A stretch of DNA of 64,000 bases, taken from the NCBI GenBank assembly GCA_949825025.1, contig OX463782.1, positions 4,723,501 through 4,787,500 of the forward strand. The letters are read 5' to 3'. Below are positions 36,687 through 48,166 of the stretch, piece by piece. The translations under genes and the position numbers were made by a program. Position 1 is the first letter of the stretch. Each line of letters opens with the position of its first letter. The notes beneath the pieces were generated by a model. That model made no database searches. It had not been told where the DNA came from and was given only the letters and a program-made list of their open reading frames with translations. This stretch comes from Siphlonurus alternatus (lineage: Eukaryota; Arthropoda; Insecta; Ephemeroptera; Siphlonuridae).

Positions 36687-36882
36687 TACAGTCAAATTAA
36701 TTTAATATTCCCACTGGAAGTAACCGGAAGTGAGATGTTTCTGTCCTTCTTGTCCGTATATTGAGCATAGATGATTTTAATAAGAGAACAGACTTGTTTG
36801 CATAAATTCAAATAAGAAAAGGAAGACTAAAAATAACTTATTTCCGGCTACTTCCAGTAAAAAAGTATAGTTAATTTACTGT
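36687..36882. mobile_element. inverted-repeat element with CCGGAAGT motifs, family M8 copy 1
   Basis: Left end TACAGTCAAATTAATTTAAT then ACTGGAAGTAACCGGAAGTG; right end TTATTTCCGGCTACTTCCAG then AGTTAATTTACTGTG. The same architecture is at 57033-57239. TA-type ends suggest Tc1/mariner-like mobilisation. Confidence 0.6.
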
Positions 36883-37077
36883 GCATCAAGCTAACAAACT
36901 CTGTTTTTTGTACTGAACAAGTTGCCTAACTGCAGGCGAGATGAAATACAAGTGGACACTTTATTTAATTGAGTTTTTATTTGTGTGTTAGCTTAAATGT
37001 CAAGTGGCGAACACAATTAGGTTGTTCATATAAAAAAATTTTGTGCTCAAATTATTATGTATACCTCGGGAAATCCC

Positions 37078-37246
37078 CAGGCGCGGATCCAGAAAAAAAT
37101 TTAGGAGGGGGCTGCCTCCATAAGGCTAATGTTAAAAAAAATTTTGAAAAGGGGGAAATGCCTATATTGCTCATGTTAAATTCAAAATTTCGGCGGGAGG
37201 GTGCAGCCCCCTCCCCCCCCTAGCTCCCCCCTTGGATCCGCACCTG
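37078..37246. mobile_element. hAT-like miniature element, family M3 copy 2
   Basis: Ends CAGGCGCGGATCCAG and CTTGGATCCGCACCTG, 169 bp. The interior matches 21940-22107 in reverse orientation (GGCTGCCTCCATAAGGC, AAATTTCGGCGGGAGGG). No clear 8-bp duplication is visible, unlike copy 1. The 84-codon frame crossing it is not a gene. Confidence 0.7.
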
Positions 37247-37484
37247 GACACCACGAACGTTACTCCTGCATCATTTGCTAGAGCTGCAGCTCAAATAGAC
37301 AAAGATATGTAAATTTGCAATTTTGATGGAGGTAAGAAGAGCACTCCATGTAGCCATTGCATCTTAAAATGTTCAACTTCACAAAGAATTATAAAATATT
37401 AATTATTTGAATTCACCATACCTCTATAGACTGCATGAAAACGCCCCCAAACAGCATGGGCAAATTAATTTCGTGGTGTTGAAA
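37245..37484. mobile_element. inverted-repeat miniature element, family M5 copy 2
   Basis: TGGACACCACGAACGTTACT starts the left end, directly abutting the M3 element. Interior GCTAGAGCTGCAGCTCAAAT. Right end near ATTTCGTGGTGTTGAA. Matches 27221-27426. Confidence 0.6.
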
Positions 37485-37614
37485 AACAATAAATATATAC
37501 AGTATATCGGCTTGTGTGTACAAATTCACAATGATTTTTCAACAAAACAATTTCACAATTTTTTTCAACAAAATAGTAACATATCTCTTGGGAGTTTCAA
37601 AGGCCTATTTTATG

Positions 37615-37740
37615 TACACTCGTCGCCTTAGAAAATTTCCCCCTAAATCTCTAAATATGCAAGTAAAGTTTGAATTTTCTTGTAAGGAAATTTTGTATGC
37701 AAAAATATAAAGAAATTGTATCAAGAAATACCGGATTTAT
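37615..37740. repeat. M2 single end plus M6 fragment
   Basis: TACACTCGTCGCCTTAGAAA (37615-37650) is one end of the M2 micro-hairpin. Directly after it, TTCTTGTAAGGAAATTTTGT and ATACCGGATTTA (37662-37740) match the right half of M6 at 57598-57742. Confidence 0.4.
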
Positions 37741-39265
37741 AAAAGAAAATATATATGAAATTTTATTACATAATAAAATGAAGTCATAAAAGAAATGAAA
37801 AAAAAGCAAGATTTTGAAATTAGTGAACACGTTTATGCTACAAAAAGTTGTTGCTTTTTAAAATTCAAACGCGTCACTTGAAAACTTTGTTATGGTAGCA
37901 TATAAAAATAAAAACTGATGATGTGTGTCTTTTCAAATAAGAAATCAGTGGAAACAACAGCAGAATGATTTCTGCAGCGAAATTTATAATAGAAATTCAG
38001 AGCAGAGAAAAGGTTTCTTATATTCATCGCCAATAAAATAAAAACATGAGATGAATACGACATTTATTTTGTAAAATATTACTGAGAGAGAAATTCAATG
38101 AAAATAATATTTTATTTTATGAGTATATAATTTAAAATACCAACACGGAAAACAGAGCGGAAGGGGATGAAAATAAAGGTAATAAAATTTATGATCACTA
38201 TCATATTATATCAATTTGTGTTAATTTATTCAAACTGTATTAAATTTAATATGAAAAAAAAAAAACACTTTAATGACAAATATGGAAATGATATTACCAT
38301 TACAAATCATTGCGTTTAATTAAGATGTTGATAAAAATAATATAAAAATGTTTTTATTTATTATATAATTTCGGTTTTATTTCTGTCTCATTTTCCTCCA
38401 AACAGAATCATTGTTAAAATTCTCTATCTGAATTAAAGTTTATTCCACGTTGTTTGTATACAAAATATTGTTGTGTAATGTCTGTCCATAATGAAGCGAA
38501 AAATATAGATTTGATTTACATGTTAATTAATAAGTTATATAAGTTTATAAATAGTAAATTATCATTGAAATAAAATAATAGAGTATTGACTAAGACTTAC
38601 GTTTTCTGCTCTGGTGGAGAAATCAGACACTACATCGGCTTAATTTTAACAATGAAAAAAGTTTTCATCGGACAGGCATTATAAACAATGGTTTGTTGCG
38701 ACCATTGAGAGTAGAAAGACATGTCACGTGGTCTTTTGTGGGAAAACTACGGGCGTTCTGTATGACGTAATTCATTGATAGATCGAAGGCCGAAAAGACA
38801 CACACGATTTAGTTTTAGATTATAAGTGAGATGTATTTGTCCTTGGAGACAAATGTGACTTTTATTCCACGGTCACCAATCCATCTTCACTTAAATGTTC
38901 AGGACTGCATAAAATACATGGGTATATTTTAGAGTATTCCTAATGTATTAATTTTATCACAAAGAAGAATATATCAAATAAAGTTAGTATGTTCTTTCTT
39001 CAGTCGATCTGAAATATGTTAAAATATGTCGTGAAATGAAAATAATTAAAGCTTGATTCACCAAAGCGTTATTCGCAAATATATCCAGTTTTTCACTAAT
39101 ATATCCACGTTACGTGTCTCATTCACTTATGAGCTGAATAAATTATTGTTAGTTATAAACTTTTGTGGTTGTATTTCTTCGTGAATTTCCTACTAATATG
39201 TTGCAGAGAGTATTTTTAAAAGAGCTTTGAATAGTCCCACAAACAGTATAGTTATTCTAACTCCC
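37741..39265. other. AT-rich stretch without a gene
   Basis: Nothing recognised on either strand. Confidence 0.5.
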
Positions 39266-39658
39266 TTAAGGTAGAGATAACGCCGAACAGCTGATCGACG
39301 TAATGCCCTTTGATTAACATGTAAACCTTAGCAAATTGACAAAAATTCTGAAATTTTTTTGAGAGGCAAATATTAGTGCCTTAAAGCCATAGAAAAAATT
39401 TCAAAACGATTTAACGAGCCGATTTTTTTTAATTAATTTTTTTAATTTTCAGCATAGGGCTTTCCCATGGAGAGCCAAACTAAACAATTAATTTAAAAAA
39501 ATCGGCTCGTTAAATGTTTTTGAAACTTTTGCTATGGCTTTTAGGCACTAATATCTGCCTCTCAAAAAAATTTCAGAATTTTTGTCAATTTGCTAAGGTT
39601 TACATGTTAATCAAAGGGGATTACGTCGAACAGCTGTTCAACGTTATCTCTACCTTAA
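39266..39658. mobile_element. TTAA-bounded hairpin element, family T copy 2
   Basis: TTAA at 39266-39269 and 39655-39658 encloses GGTAGAGATAACGCCGAACA ... TGTTCAACGTTATCTCTACC. The arms, about 185 bp each, stay highly complementary almost to the centre. CAGCTGATCGACGTAATG and ACATGTAAACCTTAGC have near-perfect partners. Shares CAGCTGATC and the AAAATTCTGAAATTTTTTTG region with 32206-32582. Confidence 0.8.
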
Positions 39659-40595
39659 ACTTATTTTTTCATTAGAATTTCATGTATGAACACTTTTCTG
39701 TGAAACTGTTAATAAATTTTCTAGGTCTCTCTTCCATCCCCCTCCCCCCCCCCCTCCCCACACAATAAAATAATAGAAAATGGCATCCCTCTTTATATTG
39801 CTATAAGAATCAAAATTTTAACTAAATATAACTTTAAAACAACACGTATAAATGATCTACTTCAAACAATTTCAACCTGCACTGTCTTCAATCAGGGGTC
39901 AATAATATGTATCACAAATATTTATGCATAAATTAACATGCAACTAGCATAAATATGTCACATAAAACTATAAATAACTATCAGAATAAATTATCTGCCA
40001 ATTATTGATGTCTGGTATTTAAACCTCGTCCATGGCAGTATAAGAAGTGTATGCAGCACTTAAGACGTAAAATTAACATGCAAGACATTTACCAAATCCT
40101 ACAGACGGAATTTATAAATAGTCACAAGTTAATTATAAAGAATGAATTCAGGATATACTCCCACTTGAGATATCCATGTAGTGTACAGAATATAAAGTCA
40201 AGATAATACAGCAAAGTTTTCAATAAGTAACTTTGCCAAAAATTAACACTTTTTAATTATTTTAATTAATTACAGTGAAATTGAACGCCTAAAATCTCAA
40301 AGGTATTTTGTGCACGCGTAGAATTATAAATTTTCCTACTAATATTATGCCATATACAACTGGGCAGCATGAACCACATGCATGATTCGATGAAGATGTT
40401 GATTCTAGAGATGCATATTTAAAGTTTTGAGAGAGCTGAAATGATCAACCAGTCTAAGAATCCCCAAAACGTTCAAATTCATCACGTGTTCGTAGACATT
40501 CATTAATAACTTTTACAATGTCCTGAAGTGTATAGAATATGAAGAAGTGTATAGGAATATAATATAGAGCTTGAACGTGTCACAGTGTATTGACT
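39659..40595. other. AT-rich stretch without a gene
   Basis: No gene recognised. A C-run (about 39737-39757) precedes AT-rich sequence. Confidence 0.5.
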
Positions 40596-40658
40596 GGTTC
40601 TCGTTAGATCACCGAAGTCAAGCTACGTCGAGCATGGTTAGTACTTTGGATGGGTGAC
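40596..40658 (+). rRNA. 5S rRNA-derived fragment
   Basis: GGTTCTCGTTAGATCACCGA, then AAGCTACGTCGAG, then GGTTAGTACTTTGGATGGGTGAC follow the order and spacing of the middle of arthropod 5S rRNA (roughly nucleotides 30-92). The parts that carry the A box and C box of the internal pol III promoter are present. The 5' and 3' thirds of 5S are missing, so it is a pseudogene or the head of a 5S-derived SINE. An R2 repeat body begins about 120 bp downstream, at 40778. Confidence 0.75.
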
Positions 40659-40777
40659 AATTATAAATATATTACTTTTCTCCCTCCCTGGAGGTACTCG
40701 CTTCTTCTCCTTTTCCAGCTAATGCAGTGATGAACATGTGTGTGGTTCTCTATAGGTTTGGTTCATTGATAAAAAGT

Positions 40778-40915
40778 AGGGGTGTCCGTCCTGACTGAGG
40801 TTTTCCACGGTTTCCTCAGTCTCATCTCAACTAATGCTGGGTAATAGGCCATGGTCACTATCCTTTCTCTCTGGTCCCCGTCTTGAGCTCCAGGTTCATA
40901 GGAGTGTACCCTTGT
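40778..40915 (+). repeat. dispersed repeat family R2, copy 2
   Basis: GTGTCCGTCCTGACTGAGG, TTTCCACGGTTTCCTCAG and TAATAGGCCATGGTCAC match 26150-26295 in order. It lies downstream of the 5S-derived fragment in the same orientation, so the two could form one SINE-like unit. The 80-codon minus-strand frame over it is not supported. Confidence 0.5.
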
Positions 40916-41404
40916 CACAAAAAAATATAATATTTTAAAGAAAATAATATGTAAGATCCTATTCAGAAGTTTCCTCTCAAACCCCCCTGCCAGCTTCACA
41001 GCCAACTCCAGAGGTATTTTTTCATGGATCGAAGATTTGACTGCATATACTTAAGAAGCTCGTTCCTCCTTTTTTTTTTACATGACAGCAGGACGATATA
41101 TTGACGCTACAGGTAGGTGACTTGGAAAATTTCCAATGTAAAAATGTCACGAAAGTGATGTCAGACACGTATCTCGCAAAGTCTTTTCAAAGTGTATATT
41201 TTACACCTGCATGCATTGCTGCAACACGATTGGCCTAACATTCAGGCGCAGTTTTTATAAAGTTTTATAGACATTTCAATATGTTTTCACTTGAATATTA
41301 TACCCATAAATATCAGAGCAAGAAAAAACCATTAGTGAGAATCCGAATATTGTTGACTTTACGTAAAGAAACAAAAGAAGGAGAAAAAAAATATGCAGTT
41401 CACT

Positions 41405-41455
41405 TTTTTTTTTTTTTTTTTTGCAAAAGCTGTCGATTTTTTTTTTTTTTTTTTT
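41405..41455. repeat. two poly(T) runs
   Basis: T runs of about 18 and 17 bp separated by GCAAAAGCTGTCGA. Confidence 0.9.
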
Positions 41456-41516
41456 ACTTTTATTATTTTTTTTTAAACAGTAACTTTGAAATTAAAATTT
41501 AAGCTGTGTTTGTCTG

Positions 41517-41526
41517 AGAGAGAGGG

Positions 41527-41624
<98 letters not shown>
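41517..41624. repeat. (GA)n microsatellite
   Basis: About 105 bp of GA/AG repeat with one early interruption. Confidence 0.97.
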
Positions 41625-41625
<1 letters not shown>

Positions 41626-41992
41626 AGAGAAAGATTAAAATATAAATTTATTACTGATTCTTGGATTAGCGCAAGCTATAATAAAGAATATTTCATATTT
41701 GAAACTAAAAGAAAGTCTTCAAGAAACAGTTATTCATTTCATTCAAAAAATTCATTTCGCTTTGTCTGGGATTGTTAATGAAAAAACACTAGAAGGTCGT
41801 AGATAGAACGATATAATATATATTAGACTTTTTAAATTAACTTTTAAAAAAGGGGAGATTGTAATTTTGCAGGCTGACACTTTTGGGTTTCAGTATAATT
41901 GCAAATTAAAACAGCCATAAATTAAAATTTATCTTTTTATATAGTTACCACATTTTAAAATAAAAAATTAGGTTAACATTTAATTTACTTTG

Positions 41993-41996
<4 letters not shown>

Positions 41997-42038
<42 letters not shown>
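41997..42038. repeat. (TA)n microsatellite
   Basis: About 42 bp of perfect TA repeat. Confidence 0.95.
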
Positions 42039-42043
<5 letters not shown>

Positions 42044-43134
42044 TTTTATTACGTTTAATGGAACATTCAAAATTTAATTTAATTTTTTTTATAAGAATAT
42101 AATTATTATATATTTGAAGTGTTAAAATTTCTCTATCTTTTAAATGAATTAACTCACAATATTTATTTTAATTACTATACAATTAATAGTATAAAATATT
42201 ATATTGCATGATTAAGATCTAATTAATAAATCCCAACACTATCCTTTAATATGATGTAAATCCCATTCATAAACTTTCAATCATATTCTCAATTAAAATG
42301 AAAAATAATATTAAATTTATTGCACTGACATGATAAATATTAGCATTTAAATGTTATACAAATAAATATAAAATATATTCAGATTTTTTTAAATTAATTA
42401 CTATGCTTTTAATCAAAGCTCCTTGGATACGAAAAGTTAGTTACATAATGAAATTATTACTTATTTTTACGTGACAGCTTTCATTTTTTTTTTTTTTTTT
42501 CATCGTATGTAAACATTGTCTTCAACCACGAAAAGTTGCATAAAATGAGGAAAAAAGTTGGGAGTTAATGCTCATCATCTTAGTTTAAAAGTTCTCCAAT
42601 ATAAAAACTTTTATATCACAGTTATTATTACCCTTCACTATCAAAACTTTGTCTGAACCCTTGGAGCGCTTCCTCTTGACGATATTTGTAGAGTAAAATA
42701 ATTGGTGACATTAACTAGCGATCTATGACGGTCAAGGGGAGTGCAATCTTCAATGTTAACACTTCAATGTCAGTGCGCATGCGCAGAACGTCAACACACT
42801 GACACTTAAGTGCGCAGCTTATCTTGTTTATATATAGAGCGTTTAAAAGATTAAAGTATTAAATTTTCTGTAATCTGTTTATGGTTTTGTTACTTGTATT
42901 CTCATAAAATTTAGCTTAATAGTTAAATTGTTATAAAATATAATAACTTTGATAAAAGGATGTCTGTAGTAGTATTTTTATGTCTACTGCATTTAAAAAA
43001 ATATTTAACATTATAATACCGAGGCTATGGAATAATCCCAACTGGAATATAGTGGGAAAATTCAACATTATATACAGTCCATCTATTTTTCCCACATCTG
43101 CGAGTTTTTTTATGTGGATCAATAGTTACTTTTC
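42039..43134. other. AT-rich stretch without a gene
   Basis: No gene recognised. A T run lies near 42487-42500. The interval 42700-42820 is GC-richer and contains GTGCGCATGCGCAG, with nothing identifiable. Confidence 0.45.
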
Positions 43135-43138
43135 ATCT

Positions 43139-43227
43139 GGCACTTAACGTAGTGGTTACTGCGTCTAATTCGAGATAGGAGGGTCGTGAGTTCGATCCCA
43201 GGCTCCAATGTATGGTTAAAAAAAAAA
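43139..43227 (+). repeat. tRNA-derived SINE-like head with poly(A)
   Basis: A-box-like TTAACGTAGTGG (43144-43155) and B box GAGTTCGATCC (43188-43198), 44 bases apart. GCGTCTAATTCGAGAT resembles the anticodon arm of tRNA-Arg(TCG) as I remember it. An A run at 43218-43227 follows after about 20 bp. Interpreted as a short tRNA-derived retroelement. Not a functional tRNA, because the stems do not close. Confidence 0.5.
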
Positions 43228-43235
43228 TGGTAGCT

Positions 43236-43460
43236 AAAGGTGGATTCACATGGCGATTTTAATCATGCGACGTGACGCGAATTAATGCGCACTTGCTGTA
43301 ACGTCTATTCGATTCCATAGGCGGCCATATTTGGTGATTAAAAGAAAAAGAGCATCGTAATTAACGCGATCCCCGGTGAATTCGACGCCGCATAGGATTT
43401 CACAGCTTTTACGTCAAAATCGCGTCGCATCGTCTTTGTCGCCATCTGAATCTGCCTTTT
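43236..43460. mobile_element. miniature element, family M1 copy 3
   Basis: Left end AAAGGTGGATTCACATGGCG, right end CGCCATCTGAATCTGCCTTTT, imperfect inverted repeats of about 22 bp. The interior has a second inverted pair, CGACGTGACGCGAATTAATG near the left and GACGTCAAAATCGCGTCGC... near the right. It lies about 8 bp after the tRNA-derived poly(A). Confidence 0.7.
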
Positions 43461-45054
43461 AGAACACTTTTTAAATCTTTTGGTGATTGATTAATGTATT
43501 ATTTACGATTACTTCAGCTGCAGTTTCCATATTTTTTTCAGTCACATAACATAACCAGAATATATGTTTAAGTTATTTACTGGCCTGTTTTGAATTAACC
43601 TACAAAATCATGGAAAAAAAGTCATAATTAGCATTTACCTGCCCTAACAGTAAAAAAAGAGAGAATATATATTTACCTAATTGCATTTATTTAATGATTA
43701 TTTGCATTATAAAAAAAAAAAAAAAAAAAAAAAGTTTAAAACATTCAAATGACAGTATATGCTGTAAATACATAATAGGAGGAAAACGCTTTTACATTAC
43801 ATTTATGTACAAGATGTCCTAGATAGTAAATTAGATATCATTAAATTTCTCATTTCAATTTTGCATTTGAATGGATTCTACAGAATTATTTACATATTAA
43901 AAACCGTAAAAAGTTTTTATTATCTGCGGTTTTAATTTGAAATGTTTTTTATCATAACTTTTTAATATTATAAAGGTAGACAGTTTTCCATTATCAAAAT
44001 TAACAGACTGCAATAAAAAGTAAAATATAAATTCTTTATTCTGTCTGCATCGATTAGTGGTTCATGTCTGGGAGTGACTTTGCGTAAATTGCTGCCCACA
44101 TTTCAACCTATACAGACAGTTAATGTTGGCCACAGTCTGTCTCGGTGAGATATCATTTTTTTGTTAAAACTGCGCGCGCATCGTAACCACGTGGCGACCA
44201 ATAAATATCGGAATATATATTCCTAGTGATTCACAGTTTTACCGTCAGAGCGCGTTGTAGATCATGGTGTTATAAATTGTGGCGCTTCATGAAGTTCAAG
44301 CGCCACCCGTTCAGAGTGCGCTAGTTTAGAATGAAAAAAATGATAACTGAGATTTGAAATAATAATGTTAATAAAAAAAAAAAGCTATACATGTAATATA
44401 ATTATATCCTACATCATGCTACTGTGTTTTTATAATAAAATAATTAATTAATATTTTTATAGCATATCTTTATAATGATGATAAAAAAGTGAAACATTAA
44501 ATTTATCTTTTACAGTAAAAAGAAAAGAGTAGGTTAAAAATATATAAAATGAAATACAGTCGTACAAAAAATAAATATACTGCGATTTTTTTCAATTAAA
44601 AATCACCGACGACTTTCTGTATTTTAAATTAAATTGAAACGCAAGAATGAATTCATGAATAAGCTAATTTCAAAAATGCTTTTATATTGAAAATAATTAG
44701 AATACTATTTCATAATTTTTCCTTCATGCAAATTGAAACACAAGAATGAATTCATAAAAATAGCTGATTTGATAGTGAAAAATATAATATTTTTTACATC
44801 ACTTTTGCTTTACTCAAGAGTTTTGAACTTTTCATCCTAAAAAGTACTCAGTCAGTCATATGCATTGTCTAGAGAAGAAAGCAGTGGATCAGTGATGCCT
44901 CTTAAGTGGAGAAAATGCTGATCCCAAGCGTGTACTTGAGGGTTAAAAGGTTCAGCCTGAAGTAGATCAACTACAGCAAGGGTTGAGAGTTAAATTACCC
45001 TGCAAGAGCAACTTTTTTACCCTCTTTTCCAGTCTGGTTCCATCCTTTCCAGAT

Positions 45055-45055
<1 letters not shown>
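43461..45055. other. AT-rich stretch without a gene
   Basis: An A run at 43711-43733 (about 23 bp). A short imperfect palindrome GTGGCGCTTCATGAAGTTCA...GCGCCAC sits near 44279-44308. No coding region recognised. Confidence 0.5.

Positions 45056-45147
<92 letters not shown>
45056..45147. repeat. (CT)n microsatellite
   Basis: About 92 bp of perfect CT repeat, followed by imperfect CT-rich sequence to about 45178. Frames on both strands across it are low complexity. Confidence 0.97.
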
Positions 45148-45149
<2 letters not shown>

Positions 45150-45178
45150 CATCTCTCTCTCTGCCTCTCTTTCTTTCT

Positions 45179-46124
45179 AAAATACACCATTCTTCTCATC
45201 CATTTTGCAACTCACTTTATTGTTCACCTATGAGCTTCCATTAGCTTTCTTCACTTTTCCATCATGTAACGACAATTTGCAAAATATAAAACTTAAGAGT
45301 CTCATAAATGCACACAAAATTGGATTTATTTATTTTTAGTAAAACATGAAAATAGGTAGAAGAGAAAAAGTGTACACTCTAAACATGACGAAGCTTTTAC
45401 TTTATAATAAGTTTATGTTATGAACACAATTCAATTATAATATTGCACATGAATGGTTTGTTGTTATTTAACTTTTTTATTCCTTTTACCCTTTTGTTGT
45501 AATTTATATAAAGTAGGCAACTTGTCATACATAACGACGCAACTGGTTGCATAAATTTAAGGGGCTTTTACATTTCAATAATTTCATATTTTCTTGTTAT
45601 TTTATTACATATTTTATTTATAATAATAATACAAATTATGGTTCAGTGAACATTATATAGACATATAATAATATATAAAATGATGAAATTTCCTGCGTAT
45701 CCTAAATATTCACTACAGTGAGCTTTTCACAAAATCAGAACATATTGTATAGTATATGTAAAAATATAATAAAGCTTAAGTGCAAAATCAACAAAGTTCC
45801 AGATTTTATATTGCATTTTATTCATACCAACATTGGTAAACATTTATTTCGAGTGGCATTTGTGTATAAATAAGATAAGCAACATAATATTTGATTTAAT
45901 ATAATGCAGCAATAAAAAAAAGATAATACAAAATATCTTGTTTTTGTGGTGAATATTTAAAATATTGTATTATAGTCTAGGGAGATGATTAGTTTTGCTT
46001 CTACAGATGATGTTTAAATGCATTGTAGTTGCAACATCGGTAGAAAATTGCGAATTGCATAAAATTAGAAAAAAAAATATTGTATTACATGCAATTTACA
46101 GAATAATATGATATTTATACTATG
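45179..46124. other. AT-rich stretch without a gene
   Basis: Nothing recognised. Confidence 0.5.
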
Positions 46125-46358
46125 GATTCAAGCAACGTTTCTTTATACAGGTTAAGCCACCGATTGGACCAATGTTTAAGGGCTTAGCCAATCACGTTCA
46201 AGTATTTTTGGCCACATCGTGCCGCGAAAATTTGAATGCGCCCATCATGCAATGCTATTTTTGAAATTTCGCGGTACAATGTGGCCTGAAAATTTAACGA
46301 AATTGACGCACGAAATGCGAGCGTGTCTTAACCTGTATAAAGAAACCTTGGATTCAAG
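46125..46358. mobile_element. 218-bp hAT-like miniature element
   Basis: Element 46133-46350. Ends CAACGTTTCTTTATACAGG and, as reverse complement, CAAGGTTTCTTTATACAGG, continuing to TTAAG, about 24 bp with one mismatch. A perfect 8-bp duplication GATTCAAG lies at 46125-46132 and 46351-46358. The interior is relatively GC-rich with GGCCACATCGTGCCGCGAAA pairing to TTTCGCGGTACAATGTGGCC. No coding capacity. Confidence 0.85.
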
Positions 46359-47508
46359 TAAATAGAGAACAAGGTTTTCAACACTGCAGGTATTTTTTTT
46401 ATTGCAACTTTATCTAGTACACCTCAAGTAAACAAAGAATTTTCTTTAACCTAAATTACTGCAGTGCATAAAGGATGCAGATCTGCAATTTTAGAGGAAA
46501 CGTGAAAAGATGGCTACAATAAGGTGCATTTTCATGGAGCGATGTCAAGCGGGGCTTGGCGGGACAAGAAAGATGCATTCAATGTAATAATATAATATGA
46601 TGGACATATGTTTGCGTGAAAAAAATCGCGGCGGGAAAGGTGAATTTTTCATGGCCACCAATATGATAATTAAGATGCATTTCTATGGAACGAGAAATGC
46701 AAGAAAATTGCATGCAGCAGCCAATCAGAGGTTCGGGATTTCCTCGCCTTATTGCAATTTTATCACCAACATACGAGATTGAAGTAAGTGCTCCTTTCTC
46801 TCCCTGCTACACCCCGCTCAACATTGTTCCATAAAAAAGCACCTCTATACTCTAACAGCTTACCATGCATATATTATAGCTTAAAAACATCCTTAAAGAA
46901 AGCAAAGGTAACGTTTATGCATTCACGAGGTGTACATATTCAGGCAACCGCATTACATGCTTCGATCTATAGTTTATCTTTATTCTTCCAATGAAGCAGT
47001 ACATTGTTGCAGAGAGTATCGATTTTATTGTTGTTGCGAGATGAAGATATTCAGAGAATAAAGTAACATTCCAAACAAGTTAAAACAAGTTCTTTGCATT
47101 CTGTATTGAATTCTTCGCTGTAAATACCACCAGTTCAATACTGAGGAGTTCATTTGTAAGACCAAAAATAACTTGGTAAATTCCAGGAATCGTGTTAATT
47201 TATAATTTATTTAATACTATATAGTGTATTCTTCATTAACTGTTAAATGAAAATTTATATTAAGACTCAAAGTTAAGTTGTTTTACAAGAACTTATAAAG
47301 TTTAAAACGTATTTAACAATCCCTAGAATTAAAAATAATTAATTTGTAAATATAATAAATACTTTTTAGCTTTGTTTAATAATTAATTAATGCAAATTTT
47401 AATTAAAACTTCACATATTGTAATTATTTGAAATTGAACCAAAGTTAATAGAGTCTTCAAGAATTTGCTGTATTCCCACCGTTCTATTCACACCTGAGGT
47501 AAAAAAAA
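46359..47508. other. stretch without a gene, with degenerate repeat echoes
   Basis: Near 46440-46520, GATGCAGATCTGCAATTTT resembles part of family M5. Between 46524 and 46700, three loose versions of AAGGTGCATTTTCATGGARCG recall the ends of family M1. Two small frames (46597-46782, 46788-46994) are not supported. Confidence 0.4.
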
Positions 47509-47700
47509 ACTCGAAATTGCATTTTTTGGCATTAAACATTTGTTTACAGGAAAATAGGTTCTTGATTCATTTATATGAGAACCCCTAAATCGGAAGTAGA
47601 AGATGGTTTCAAATTATAAAATAGCTTTAATATGCTAAGGAAAAATTCAAATTTTTTAACATGGTGGTTAATGGAGAAAATTTTCTTGAAGGCTCCATTC
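47509..47700 (+). repeat. repeat shared with the interior of 10863-11469
   Basis: CTCGAAATTGCATTTTTTGG, AGAACCCCTAAATCGGA, ATGGTTTCAAATTA and TTAACATGGTGG are also found, in order, at about 11024-11215. No matching terminal repeats were found around this copy. Confidence 0.5.
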
Positions 47701-47873
47701 AGTCAGTTTCTAATTCAGTGCACACACGACTGATGACATTAAGACGAAATTATATTTGCTCGATCCACGAAGGGTGCTGGATGGGACAACAGGATGGTCC
47801 TGCAAATATAAACACGCGCTGTGAGGCGTGACTCAATGTAGACTTCATGGACAGTGAACATGTAGATACGCAG

Positions 47874-48041
47874 TCAGTTTTAGTTTGGAGCTCAGCAATA
47901 CGATACTCTGATTGGTCAGTTTTAGTTTGGAGCTCAGAAATACGATGATCTGATTGGTTAGTTTTAGTTTGGAGCTCAGAAATACGATGATCTGATTGGT
48001 TAGTTTTAGTTTGGAGCTCAGGAATATGATGATCTGATTGG
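47874..48041. repeat. 42-bp minisatellite, four units
   Basis: Units start at 47874, 47916, 47958 and 48000, each about TYAGTTTTAGTTTGGAGCTC followed by AGAAATACGATGATCTGATTGG. Units 2 and 3 are nearly identical; units 1 and 4 are more diverged. The period is divisible by three, so minus-strand frames stay open across it: a 100-codon frame (47750-48052) with a 14-residue repeat NQSDHRISELQTKT and a second, overlapping 112-codon frame. Open frames are expected from such a period and do not prove coding. Confidence 0.9.
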
Positions 48042-48166
48042 TTAAGTTCCAAAGTGCGTTGTATCCTAACTTTTTATATCTGCCAAGGTTAAGGAAAGAG
48101 TCTGATATTCGGACGAAAAAAGTCGTATCGACAGATGTTCTTGAAATTAATTTGGTATACTTACAG

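Noticed and set aside
37078..37246. 8-bp target duplication for the second CAGGCGCGGATCCAG element
   Set aside because: Flanks GAAATCCC and GACACCAC match at only five of eight positions.
40596..40658. Functional 5S rRNA gene
   Set aside because: Only the central part of 5S is present; both ends are missing.
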